Shown: piece after piece, positions 8,508 to 16,981 of the stretch
Layout of the letters: each line of letters starts with the position of its first letter
Position numbering within the stretch: position 1 is the first letter of the stretch
Assembly: GCF_011799805.1 (NCBI RefSeq)
Contig: NZ_WXUB01000004.1
Coordinates: 496,001 to 560,000 of the forward strand
From: Maribellus sediminis
GTDB lineage: Bacteria; Bacteroidota; Bacteroidia; Bacteroidales; Prolixibacteraceae
DNA length: 64,000 nucleotides
Direction: 5' to 3'
Translations under genes and position numbers: made by a program
The notes under the pieces: generated by a model
What the model saw: only the letters and a program-made list of their open reading frames with translations
Told to the model about the DNA's origin: nothing
The model's database searches: none

Positions 8508-9704
8508 TTATTCAATATTAAATTGCTTGTTAAGAATGTTTCGGTCCTGTTTGCGTTGCGCCAGAATTCGAATGTACTCTTTGCAATTGGCAGCATGAAT
8601 TTCATTGTTTTCACCAAAGAGGTAATATGATTTTACAGCCCAGTCGATTGCAGCATCCATCTCATCGTTCATTTCGCAGGCTACTGCCAGGTTAAACATC
8701 GACTTTGCGGCAATGTTCTTGTTCCCATTATCTACATTGGCTTTCCAGTATTTGGCAGCCTCCAACCAGTTTCCCTTTTCTACCATATCGCTGGTCTGCT
8801 TTAATTCTACGTGCCCCGATACGTAATACATCCGTTTTACCGTTGACCAGTGAGGAATCAGAAAATTTGCCGTATTGCCTCCTGCAATATCAGCCGCATT
8901 TAGTACAGCATCTTTGCGTGGCGGAAGTCTATGTATTGCTTCCTTTTTGCTTGTCGCCAACTTCGACCAGTAAATGGTATCGGTTTTTGAGAAATGAAAG
9001 GCCAGATTTTGCTTGTTCAGATCGTAAGCGGTCCAGAAATAGTGGATCAGTACCACTTCGTTAGCTGAAGCACTGTAATCGAAATAGCTTATGCCATTCT
9101 GCGTGTAGAAATGATCAAGTGACAGCAAGATATCGGCAGTACAGGTATCTGCAATGACCGCAATTTCCTCTTTTGAATACAAGCCAAATTGTGGATCGAT
9201 GTATTTTTTATGCATGACCGGATTTGGAGAAGGTTTTGTTTTTTTGAGTTCGTTGGTTAAGGTGTGAACGCCCATAAAACTATTTAACTCATCCTGTGTA
9301 AGCGTTGAATCACCAAAAATTAATTCGGGTATGGCAAGCGTGTCGATAAATTGAGTAGTAGAATAATCTGCTGAATTCAGCGTGCTGACATTTTCGAAAA
9401 AGTGTTGCTCTTGTAGCGTTGCAGCAAATAAATCGAAATAAACTTCTGAAGCGATGCTGTCGAGGTTGGTTGAATCGACCATTTCTTTGCCATCAACATT
9501 ATAGCTTGCACAGATTGGATTCCAGGCGACATTTGAATTGTTATAGCGCAGGGCCACATTTTGATAATCGTCGGGTAGTTTAACCTTCGCCGGCTGCAAA
9601 ATATCTATGTCGATCATTCTTGAATTATAAAGCGTGTTACAGCCCTGAATTACCATTAGGATTGCGAGGATGGGAAGAATTAGGGCGGAGGTTTTTGGTT
9701 TCAT
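8508..9704 (-). CDS. DUF6340-like lipoprotein with TPR-like tail (copy 3 of 3)
   Basis: 398 aa. Lipoprotein signal peptide with lipobox IQGC (Cys about residue 22) and then SRMIDIDILQPAKVKLP, the opening typical of DUF6340-type Bacteroidota lipoproteins. The middle contains DILLSLDHF and a VVLIHYFWTAYDL block. The C-terminal about 100 residues are helical and TPR-like (WLEAAKYWKAN, AAKSMFNLAVACEMNDEMDAA). It shares this plan with the two genes upstream, so the three are tandem paralogues. Last gene of a four-gene minus-strand operon, 15 bases after its neighbour. Function unknown; a periplasm-facing or surface scaffold role would be inference. Confidence 0.7.
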   Translation of the reverse strand: MKPKTSALILPILAILMVIQGCNTLYNSRMIDIDILQPAKVKLPDDYQNVALRYNNSNVAWNPICASYNVDGKEMVDSTNLDSIASEVYFDLFAATLQEQHFFENVSTLNSADYSTTQFIDTLAIPELIFGDSTLTQDELNSFMGVHTLTNELKKTKPSPNPVMHKKYIDPQFGLYSKEEIAVIADTCTADILLSLDHFYTQNGISYFDYSASANEVVLIHYFWTAYDLNKQNLAFHFSKTDTIYWSKLATSKKEAIHRLPPRKDAVLNAADIAGGNTANFLIPHWSTVKRMYYVSGHVELKQTSDMVEKGNWLEAAKYWKANVDNGNKNIAAKSMFNLAVACEMNDEMDAAIDWAVKSYYLFGENNEIHAANCKEYIRILAQRKQDRNILNKQFNIE

Positions 9705-9719
9705 TGGTCAGATTCGAAA

Positions 9720-10748
9720 TTAGTATTCATTTTGGTTTAGTCGTTCAATATCCTTTTGCCGTTTTAAAAGTAGTTTTCGGTACTGCATAATCATTTTCAG
9801 ATCTTCCTTGCTTTTGTAGTCCATGGCAATCTGCTGAGCTGCAATCAACCATTTTTGAGCGGTATCAAGGTCGTCTTTCATTTCGTAGCCCAGGGCCAGG
9901 TTGTAGCGGGCGTTAATGGCCATTTTCCCGTTGCTGTCGTCGGCATATCTTTTCCACAGCATAATGGCGTTGTCCCATTCACCTTTTTGTACGTATTCAT
10001 CGGCAGCTGCAAAGTCGGGGAGAGGCGGAACTGAATACATGCGGTTGACGTTTTGCCACGAAGCAAAAAAGCGCTTCGAATAGTTTTCTCCAGCCATTTG
10101 TGCCGCAATTTTCAGTGCCGTAATACGGGGCGGAAGTTTCGTTTTTCGCTGGTAATTTCCCTGGTTGTCGTAACCGTTCCAGAAAATGGTGTCGATCATC
10201 GTTTTACGTTCGAGCAGTTTTTGCGTATTCGGATTGTAAACTGCCCAAACTGCAGCCGTGATCACTTCATTCGATTTGGTTGGCATGGCTTCTGTTGACG
10301 AGTATTCGGAATAAAAACAGGAAAAGGTTTCGAGCGAAATCAACAGGTCGGAATTCGTTGTTTCGCTTATTTTTTCGATAACATCAAAATCAAGCGCCGG
10401 AAGTTTATTTCCACGATGTTCCTTGAAAAGTTCGGGGAAAATATTAATGTTGGTAAAAGCGTTCTTTTCCTTCAGGTTTTTAGCCAGTTCCTGCATACTG
10501 ATGTTTACCAGCACCGAGTCAAGGTTCTTCGGATCTTTTGCAGCTTTTTTCAGCCTGAAATCATCCTGGTAATAGTGCAGCAGGGTATCGTTGGTGTATT
10601 TGAAATTCCGGTATACAATGGCCACATTCTCGGCCTGCGGGGGTACGGCAATAACACCCGGCTGATAAATTTCAATAGGGTATTCCTTGTAAACAGTACA
10701 CGCACTTAAAAGAAAAATGGATAAAATAAATAAGGCGACACGGTTCAT
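9720..10748 (-). CDS. DUF6340-like lipoprotein with TPR-like tail (copy 2 of 3)
   Basis: 342 aa. Signal peptide ending in the lipobox LLSAC, then EYPIEIYQPGVIAVP, parallel to the ID..QPA.V.LP opening of the neighbouring copy. The central SDLLISLETFSCFYSE and AAVWAVYNP segments align in position with SDILLSLDHF.. and ..FWTAYDL of copy 3. The tail has paired helices (WDNAIMLWKRYADD, AINARYNLALGYEMKDDLDTA) of TPR type. Its ATG overlaps the stop of the upstream gene (ATGA, 10745-10748), so translation is coupled. Function unknown. Confidence 0.7.
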   Translation of the reverse strand: MNRVALFILSIFLLSACTVYKEYPIEIYQPGVIAVPPQAENVAIVYRNFKYTNDTLLHYYQDDFRLKKAAKDPKNLDSVLVNISMQELAKNLKEKNAFTNINIFPELFKEHRGNKLPALDFDVIEKISETTNSDLLISLETFSCFYSEYSSTEAMPTKSNEVITAAVWAVYNPNTQKLLERKTMIDTIFWNGYDNQGNYQRKTKLPPRITALKIAAQMAGENYSKRFFASWQNVNRMYSVPPLPDFAAADEYVQKGEWDNAIMLWKRYADDSNGKMAINARYNLALGYEMKDDLDTAQKWLIAAQQIAMDYKSKEDLKMIMQYRKLLLKRQKDIERLNQNEY

Positions 10749-11797
10749 CGGTTTTGTTTTTCGAGTTCTAGTTTTCGGTACTTTAATCGTTCCAGGTAAT
10801 CGTAGGTTTGCTGGTTGAACTGGGTATTGTATGAATTCAGGCCAAGTGAGATGGCTTTTTCGAGATCTCCCTGGATTTCTGCCGCAACAGCCAGGTTATA
10901 GAGTGCTTTACTTTTTGTGCTTTTCGATGTTGACTCTTTTGCCAGTTTTTCCCACACTGCTACTGCTGAGGTCCAGTCTCCGCTGTCGATGTATTTGGCA
11001 GCCGTTTCCAGTTGATTGTCGCCGGTTGAAAAGAGTTTTCGTTGCTCGGCTATCCACGAAGTACTTATTTTCTCAGTAAAATCGAGGGAGAGCGCAATTG
11101 CGGCTTCAGTGAGTGCTTGTTTTACAGGTGTGAAATGCCTGAAAAGTTCCTGCGCCGATCCTGCCATGTCTTCCCAAATAATAGTATCACGCATAAATTC
11201 GCGAACCAGGACCTTCTCATTTTCCGGTTCATAAACTTTTAGCAGCGACTCGTAAACAACAGCCATGTGTGCTTCAGAGGCCGTATAAAATCCATTGTCT
11301 ACGGGATTATAATACGATTCTTTATCGTATTTGCAGATCACTCGTGTGCTGAACATATCAACCGAAAGTATGGCATCGGTATTGAATTCTTCACACAAGG
11401 TTTTTACCTCGTCCCAGGGCATCGATTCGCTAAAAAATGCGTTGCTTTCATGGGCGATAAATCGATTTTCAGGTATCACAATATCATAGCGGCCCGATTC
11501 GAAGAGCAGATCGCCCAGGGCTTTCAGCATGGTATCGGCAGCCTGAATGTCTTTTATGATGGTGTCGGTACTAAAGCCTTTATCGAAAAATAGTTGCTGC
11601 AAAGTGTCACTTGGTACATCGGTATAACTTTCATCAACTGTCCGGTTGATCAGCAGCAGGCTTTGAATTTCTGCCGGCAATTCATTTTTTGCTTTTTTAG
11701 GCAGTTCTATTGTTACCGTTTTAAACGATGAGCAAGAACCTAAAAAGATCAGGAGGCTAATCCAAATAACATAATATTTTTTGATGGACAGATTCAT
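10745..11797 (-). CDS. DUF6340-like lipoprotein with TPR-like tail (copy 1 of 3)
   Basis: 350 aa from the chosen ATG at 11795-11797, which places a normal lipoprotein signal (MNLSIKKYYVIW..., lipobox LGSC) at the N-terminus. The frame stays open 12 codons further to 11833, but that would overlap the VWA gene and give an unusually long n-region. FKTVTIELPKKAKNELP, TDAILSVDMFS and the TPR-like end (WTSAVAVWEKLAKE, KALYNLAVAAEIQGDLEKA) show the same plan as the two genes downstream. Divergence among the copies is high, so the duplications are old. Function unknown. Confidence 0.68.
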   Translation of the reverse strand: MNLSIKKYYVIWISLLIFLGSCSSFKTVTIELPKKAKNELPAEIQSLLLINRTVDESYTDVPSDTLQQLFFDKGFSTDTIIKDIQAADTMLKALGDLLFESGRYDIVIPENRFIAHESNAFFSESMPWDEVKTLCEEFNTDAILSVDMFSTRVICKYDKESYYNPVDNGFYTASEAHMAVVYESLLKVYEPENEKVLVREFMRDTIIWEDMAGSAQELFRHFTPVKQALTEAAIALSLDFTEKISTSWIAEQRKLFSTGDNQLETAAKYIDSGDWTSAVAVWEKLAKESTSKSTKSKALYNLAVAAEIQGDLEKAISLGLNSYNTQFNQQTYDYLERLKYRKLELEKQNR

Positions 11798-11822
11798 TGG
11801 CAGTAACTCAACAAAATTGTTT

Positions 11823-13907
11823 TTAGTAAACACCCCAGTATTTTCTCAAAAACCATTCCACACTCAACAGGACTAATAAAACGAAGAAAAGCCATTTTAG
11901 GTTTAATAACTCGTTAATCATTTCCTGGTAATAACTCACAGCTTTTAATTTATTGCCGTTTTTTAGTTCGTCGATCAGGCTGTTTGTATTATTGGGAAGG
12001 TAGAACTGACCTCCGCTTAGGTTGGCCAGCTGATACAAAACATTGTGGTTGGCCCGGGTAACTACATTTTCAAGATTAACGGCAATAACCGTGAAATAAC
12101 CGGTTTCGGTGAAGGTTTCGTCGCCAAGTGTTACCTCTGCTTCAAATGTATAATCGCCAACCGGAAGATGGCCGGTATTCAAATAGTAATTCTCGCCCTG
12201 CACATCGAAAGTAAAGCGATACTCTTCGTTATTCGAATTCCTGATCAGGATGTTTATTTCACCGCTGCTTACCTTCTCATAGGCGTCGTTATATACTTCG
12301 GCAGTCATGACCACATCATCAGTTTCGGCATAAACCGGTTGATGATCGATGATGAAATTATCTTCGTTTTCGCGTAAAGCCAGGTATTGGACAAGTTGAT
12401 TAACGAGTTCGTTAAAGCGCTCGTGGCTCTGGTTTTGGTAGTAATCGAACAAACGCCAGCGCCAGATACCTTCACCGAAAATAAATCCAATTTTTCGTCC
12501 GTCGATCTTCCCGGTGGCCATCAAAGGTTTCCCGGTTTCAATGTTTTTAAGCTTTTGATAGAAAAGTGGTGTAAATCCTGCATCGAGGGTATAATCGGCA
12601 AAGTTTACCATCAAAGGAGGAAACTTAGGAAGTAATTCCTTAAAATCTTCCGACAGTTTAAAGGTGGCAAAACCCGGATTTAAAACAGGCTGTGCTTCTT
12701 CTCCCGATCCCGCCAGCGGCTGAATTGCGGCACCCTGTGCCAGAATATTAAATTGCGGAATAAAGGTTTTGCTTCCAACAATAAAGAGAACGGGCAGGCG
12801 GGCGGCTTTGGCTTTTTCAACGAGTTCGCCCATCGACTTGCCTGATGTTGGCAGCTGGTTCAGAATTAATAAATTGAATTCTTTCAGGTCGCTTGGATAC
12901 GGTTCTTCAGTGAACACCGTAACATCGTAGCTTTTTTGCTCGTCGAGCGTGTTTTTTATAGCACCGATATCGGGATGCGAACCATCGGAAATGATCAGCA
13001 CCTTCTGTTTGTTTTCCAGGATATTGATGACAAAATTAGCACTGTTGTTATCCGTATTGCGCTCGTTTTCTGTGCTTTCTATTATTGCTGTGTAATGTTG
13101 CAAACCCGGTTCGCTGGCTTCGAGTATAAATTCCTTGGTAATAATATAATTGTCGTTGGGCGGGGTGATCATCACACTCTCCAGTTCAACATCATTGTGA
13201 AAAATGGAAAGTTTCAGGGTTTTGTTTCGAATCCTCGAGAACTGTACATCCACCTCAACCGGGAATTTATTGCCCTGAAATGCGGTGCGGTTCATTCGCA
13301 CATCCTGAATGCGGGCATCCTTAACAACTGTTGTATCGCCAAAACCAATGGTATACACCGGAAATCCAACATCACCAAGCAGGTTAACCGGATTTTTGCC
13401 ACGATTGTAGATACCGTCTCCGGCAACGATCAATGCCCCGATGTTTTGGTTGAAGTGATTGTTGACTACCGTAGTCAGCATTTGGCTGTAGTCCGATCTT
13501 TTCTCAGAGAAATTTAATTCATCCGGTCCCGGTTCGTCGCCAAAGGTGTAGTTGACAAGTTCAAAATCGGCGGATAACTGCTTTTTTATTTCTTCCTGAA
13601 CGGCCGTGATTTCATTGGCTGCTGAGGCAGAGTCGCCACTTAAAATCATTGATGAAGAGTTGTCCCAGGCAGTAATGATTACCGGATTCTGGGTGATCTT
13701 TTTCAGGTTCCGGATAAATGGCGACAGTAATAAAAATGCAATCAGAAAAAAGGATAGAAACCTCAATACCATTAAGGTACGTAATTGTATTTTCGAGAGC
13801 TCGCCGTTGGCTTTGTTCCTGAAATACAGTAAGAGGGAAATTCCGATTGCTGCAAGTATGAATGCCAGTATGATAACCGGCCAGTATGTTGTTCCGAATG
13901 AGATCAA
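11823..13907 (-). CDS. Membrane protein with VWA-like domain
   Basis: 694 aa. Two N-terminal transmembrane helices (residues 8-28 and 44-64), then a VWA-like fold: AWDNSSSM resembles the MIDAS DxSxS motif, and GALIVAGDGIYN resembles the later conserved strand. Beta-sandwich repeats follow (residues about 200-290), then a glutamine-amidotransferase-like segment (KVLIISDGSHPDIGAIKNTL) and another sandwich domain. A last transmembrane helix is at the C-terminus (WLFFVLLVLLSVEWFL). This plan is known from large, poorly characterised VWA proteins of Bacteroidota and Planctomycetes. First gene of the operon with the three lipoproteins, 25 bases before the next start; an envelope assembly sharing partners with them is plausible but unproven. 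Confidence 0.7.
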   Translation of the reverse strand: MISFGTTYWPVIILAFILAAIGISLLLYFRNKANGELSKIQLRTLMVLRFLSFFLIAFLLLSPFIRNLKKITQNPVIITAWDNSSSMILSGDSASAANEITAVQEEIKKQLSADFELVNYTFGDEPGPDELNFSEKRSDYSQMLTTVVNNHFNQNIGALIVAGDGIYNRGKNPVNLLGDVGFPVYTIGFGDTTVVKDARIQDVRMNRTAFQGNKFPVEVDVQFSRIRNKTLKLSIFHNDVELESVMITPPNDNYIITKEFILEASEPGLQHYTAIIESTENERNTDNNSANFVINILENKQKVLIISDGSHPDIGAIKNTLDEQKSYDVTVFTEEPYPSDLKEFNLLILNQLPTSGKSMGELVEKAKAARLPVLFIVGSKTFIPQFNILAQGAAIQPLAGSGEEAQPVLNPGFATFKLSEDFKELLPKFPPLMVNFADYTLDAGFTPLFYQKLKNIETGKPLMATGKIDGRKIGFIFGEGIWRWRLFDYYQNQSHERFNELVNQLVQYLALRENEDNFIIDHQPVYAETDDVVMTAEVYNDAYEKVSSGEINILIRNSNNEEYRFTFDVQGENYYLNTGHLPVGDYTFEAEVTLGDETFTETGYFTVIAVNLENVVTRANHNVLYQLANLSGGQFYLPNNTNSLIDELKNGNKLKAVSYYQEMINELLNLKWLFFVLLVLLSVEWFLRKYWGVY

Positions 13908-14155
13908 ATCTTCTGAATTTTAAAAGTCGTAAATATAAGCAACTCCTTTTTTATAATGATTAAACGAGCATTGTAATTTAAATTATAGGATTATGATTGT
14001 GTTTTATGCTAGTTACATGAGTTCCCAATTAAAATGATAAATTTGAACGAATGAATTATGGTTAATACTACGCGACCGTTTCAGCGATGCGGTAAGTGGT
14101 TAATGTTGTTAAAACCGATTCTGTAACAAATTGTTTCATTTGAAATTTTAAAAAG

Positions 14156-15922
14156 ATGAAGTCTGTTTATTTTATACTGATTGTTTTGGTAGTTGCCGCC
14201 TGTGGCCCAAAGTATAATCCTGAGATTACAATTCCTGAGATACAGGAAAATATTGGCTATCTGGCGTCCGATTCATTAAAAGGAAGAATGTCGGGTGAAG
14301 CCGGTGATAAGTTGGCTGCTGAGTTTATACGTTCGAAATTCGAAAGTGCCGGGCTCGATTTGCTTTACGATAATGGATTTCAGTATTTCAACCTGGTAGC
14401 CTCTGCAGAAATGGGCGAAGGGAATAATTTACAGGTTGGTTCTGAGTCATTTGCTCCTGAAGTTGATTTTCAGCCTTACGCTTTTTCTGCCAATTCAACT
14501 GTTGAAGCCGGCGTAGTTTTTTGTGGCTATGGCCTGGAAGTGGATCAGGATTCACTAAAGTGGAATGATTTCTCCGGAACCGACGTTTCCGGAAAATGGA
14601 TTCTGGCTTTGCAGGGCGATCCCGATTTAGATAATCCAAACAGTCCTTACCTTCAGTTTTCTACTAAACGCGCAAAAGGTCTTGTGGCATCCGATAAAAA
14701 TGCTGCCGGTTTGATTCTGGTTGCCGGACCAAAATTTAATGATAAAGACGAGTTGTCGTCCTTATTTTTTGACAAAAACAGCAGTCGTTTTTCAATTCCT
14801 GTGTTGCAGGTTACCCGGAAAGTCGCCAACGAAATTCTGAAAGGAACAGGCGAAACCATTGCTTCGCTCGAGGCTAAAATGGAAGAAAATAATGCCGGTT
14901 TGAATTTGTCAACTGAGGCTACTGTAAAAGCTACTGTAAATGTTAATCTGAAAGAAAAAACAACAGAGAATGTGGTGGCAATGTTACCCGGAACCGATGA
15001 AACACTTAAAAATGAATATGTGGTTGTTGGTGCTCACTTCGATCATTTAGGAATGGGTGGACCGGGATCGGGCTCGCGTGCTTTGGATACCATTGCCGTT
15101 CACAACGGTGCTGATGACAATGCTTCTGGCGTTTCCGCGGTAATTCAACTGGCAGAAAAAATGGCCGGAGAAAAGAGCAACAAACGCAGCATCATTTTTA
15201 TAGCTTTTGGTGCCGAAGAAATGGGTTTGGTAGGTTCGAAAGCTTTTACAAACGATCCGGCAGTTGGTTTAGACAGTGTTGTGTCCATGTTAAATTTCGA
15301 TATGATTGGCCGGCTGGATACAACAACCAACGCTATCAGCATTGGCGGAACAAAAACATCGGTAGAAACCGAACAGATCCTTACCGATCTAAATCCCGGA
15401 TTTGAACTGGCTTTTTCAGGCGAAGGTATCGGGCCATCGGATCATGCATCGTTTTACCTGCAGGATATTCCGGTTTTCTTTTTCTCAACCGGCGCTCATC
15501 CCGATTACCATACACCGCTCGATGATGCTGAACTGATTGATTACGAAGGTGCGCAAAAAGTGATGGAATACGGTGCCGCTGTACTGGAAGAACTGGCTAA
15601 TCGCGATGAAAAACTCACCTTCCAGGAAGCCGGAAGTAAGTTTCAACGCAGCCGTGGCGGCCGTTTTAAAGTAACGTTCGGAATTATGCCCGATTATGCC
15701 GGACTGGAAAAACGCGGAATGCGCATCGACGGTGTTACCAAAGACAAGCCGGCGTACAAAGCGGGCATGAAAAAAGGCGATATTATTACCGCCATCGAAG
15801 GTAAACCCGTAAAAAACATTTACGATTATATGGCCCGTTTGCAAACACTCGAAGCCGGAACCCGCGTTTCGGTGGACATCATTCGTGGTGAAAAAGAAAC
15901 GGTGCTGATTGTGGAACTGTAA
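14156..15922 (+). CDS. M28-family metallopeptidase with PA and PDZ domains (lipoprotein)
   Basis: 588 aa. Lipoprotein signal with lipobox VAAC at about residues 13-16. Residues about 110-240 form a PA insert (VEAGVVFCGYGLEV... to SIPVLQVTRK). The M28 catalytic part holds all di-zinc ligands in order: GAHFDHLG, NGADDNASG, FGAEEMGL, NFDMIGR and DYHTPLDD. A C-terminal PDZ domain (GVTKDKPAYKAGMKKGDIIT) follows. The family are zinc aminopeptidases or dipeptidases, here probably exposed in the periplasm or on the surface. Monocistronic between a divergent operon and a convergent gene. Substrate unknown. Confidence 0.9.
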   Translation: MKSVYFILIVLVVAACGPKYNPEITIPEIQENIGYLASDSLKGRMSGEAGDKLAAEFIRSKFESAGLDLLYDNGFQYFNLVASAEMGEGNNLQVGSESFAPEVDFQPYAFSANSTVEAGVVFCGYGLEVDQDSLKWNDFSGTDVSGKWILALQGDPDLDNPNSPYLQFSTKRAKGLVASDKNAAGLILVAGPKFNDKDELSSLFFDKNSSRFSIPVLQVTRKVANEILKGTGETIASLEAKMEENNAGLNLSTEATVKATVNVNLKEKTTENVVAMLPGTDETLKNEYVVVGAHFDHLGMGGPGSGSRALDTIAVHNGADDNASGVSAVIQLAEKMAGEKSNKRSIIFIAFGAEEMGLVGSKAFTNDPAVGLDSVVSMLNFDMIGRLDTTTNAISIGGTKTSVETEQILTDLNPGFELAFSGEGIGPSDHASFYLQDIPVFFFSTGAHPDYHTPLDDAELIDYEGAQKVMEYGAAVLEELANRDEKLTFQEAGSKFQRSRGGRFKVTFGIMPDYAGLEKRGMRIDGVTKDKPAYKAGMKKGDIITAIEGKPVKNIYDYMARLQTLEAGTRVSVDIIRGEKETVLIVEL

Positions 15923-15972
15923 AACACCATTAAATTTCAATAAATAGCTGAACGTATCCACCCATCCTCTTA

Positions 15973-15995
15973 TCCTTCCCTCATACAGGGAAGGA
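15973..15995. repeat. Inverted repeat TCCTTCCC...GGGAAGGA
   Basis: Perfect 8-bp arms (15973-15980, 15988-15995) around 7 bases. Together with GTCTCTCC...GGAGAGAC at 16068-16093 it belongs to a CT/AG-rich non-coding stretch between two convergent genes that carries fragments of a dispersed repeat. Confidence 0.5.
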
Positions 15996-16067
15996 CGAAT
16001 GGTCAGTGGTTTTAGACAAATACAGTGCAATTTGATCACATAAGATCATTTATTGCAGGGACTGATC

Positions 16068-16160
16068 GTCTCTCCATTTAAAAAGGGAGAGACAGGAGAG
16101 AGGGTACAGAAATCTCAAAATATTCTGACAAGTAATTCTCCTTCAGGGGAACTAGGGGTA
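16068..16160. repeat. Dispersed AG-rich intergenic repeat fragment (copy A)
   Basis: Contains a perfect 8-bp inverted repeat (16068-16093) and ends with CCTTCAGGGGAACTAGGGGT (16140-16159). The reverse complement of 19474-19493 matches the latter at 16 of 20 positions, so both places carry pieces of the same repeat family. Similar CCCC...AGGGG palindromic filler is common in Bacteroidota intergenic DNA. Confidence 0.45.
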
Positions 16161-16167
16161 AACGAGT

Positions 16168-16203
16168 AAGGATGTCATCCGTCAACTGACGGACGACATC
16201 CTT
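16168..16203. terminator. Long hairpin between convergent genes
   Basis: AAGGATGTC and CCGTCA pair with TGACGG and GACATCCTT (stem of 15 pairs interrupted by one 2x2 mismatch, 2-base loop), followed on the plus strand by TTATTTTTT. It lies 5 bases past the stop of the minus-strand ydcF-like gene and can end transcription from both sides. Confidence 0.65.
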
Positions 16204-16208
16204 ATTTT

Positions 16209-16931
16209 TTAGATCCAGCCCCTTAATTTGTAGTAGGAGAGAGCCAGCATTTCGCGAACGATCAGGATTTCGTACTTCAGGTGATTCCATACCTGGTAAC
16301 GCACGTTCATGCTGTTCCCTACATCAGGCACGAGTAATTTATTTCCACCCAGTTCATCATCCTTAAAAGTAAAATCGGCTTCGGCTGCATTTTCAAAGGC
16401 AGGCACGGCATTTACCTTTTCAAATCCTGCTTTCCGAAAGCAAAGCACTGCACGCCGCATATGTTCGGGCGAAGTAACCAGCAGAATTGGCGTTTTATAA
16501 TTCACCAGTCCGGCACAATTTAATGCCTGAGAACGCGTGTTGGTTCCTTCGCTTTCTAAAATTATACTCGATGCGTTAACGCCTCTTAACACTAACTCTT
16601 CTTTCATTTTTCGGGGAGTGCTGGTGCTGTCGGCTGCGTTGCCGGGCATGGACACAATTACCTTGGCTTCGGGGAAACTTTTGCAGGCCTGCGAAACATA
16701 CCAGCTGCGCATCAGGTTACTCTGACTTGGCATTCCTCCGCCACCTAAAAGCACAATGAATTCAGGTTGCCAGCTCAATTCCGCTTTGCTTGTTCCCAGC
16801 CAGTGATAGCCCCAGTAGGGCCAGGTTGTGAAAGCTATCAACACACAAATGGTGAAAAACACGCCGGCAATCACAAAGAAATTTCTCAGTAGTTTCAAAA
16901 AATAGATACTTTTGACTTTCAGTTTGGTCAT
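16209..16931 (-). CDS. YdcF/SanA/ElyC-type DUF218 protein
   Basis: 240 aa. One N-terminal transmembrane helix (residues about 15-40), then a DUF218 domain: FIVLLGGGGMPS, PEAKVIVSMPG, ASSIILESEGTNTRSQALNC and ILLVTSPEHMRRAVLCFRKA are the conserved blocks in order. The domain faces the periplasm. Homologues (SanA, ElyC) influence envelope integrity and peptidoglycan/lipid carrier metabolism, but the enzymatic activity is not established. Starts 50 bases from the divergent kinase-RapZ gene, so the two may share a promoter region. Confidence 0.82.
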   Translation of the reverse strand: MTKLKVKSIYFLKLLRNFFVIAGVFFTICVLIAFTTWPYWGYHWLGTSKAELSWQPEFIVLLGGGGMPSQSNLMRSWYVSQACKSFPEAKVIVSMPGNAADSTSTPRKMKEELVLRGVNASSIILESEGTNTRSQALNCAGLVNYKTPILLVTSPEHMRRAVLCFRKAGFEKVNAVPAFENAAEADFTFKDDELGGNKLLVPDVGNSMNVRYQVWNHLKYEILIVREMLALSYYKLRGWI

Positions 16932-16981
16932 ACTTGATCATTGATCGTATAAAAGTAAGTTAAAATTTAAAACACAGGCTT

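Noticed and set aside
12936-13517. 193-aa plus-strand open frame
   Set aside because: Lies wholly antisense to the VWA-like gene; composition is the mirror of a coding strand and no family motif is present.
16078-16290. 70-aa minus-strand open frame
   Set aside because: Covers the intergenic repeat and the terminator hairpin and overlaps the ydcF-like 3' end in another frame.
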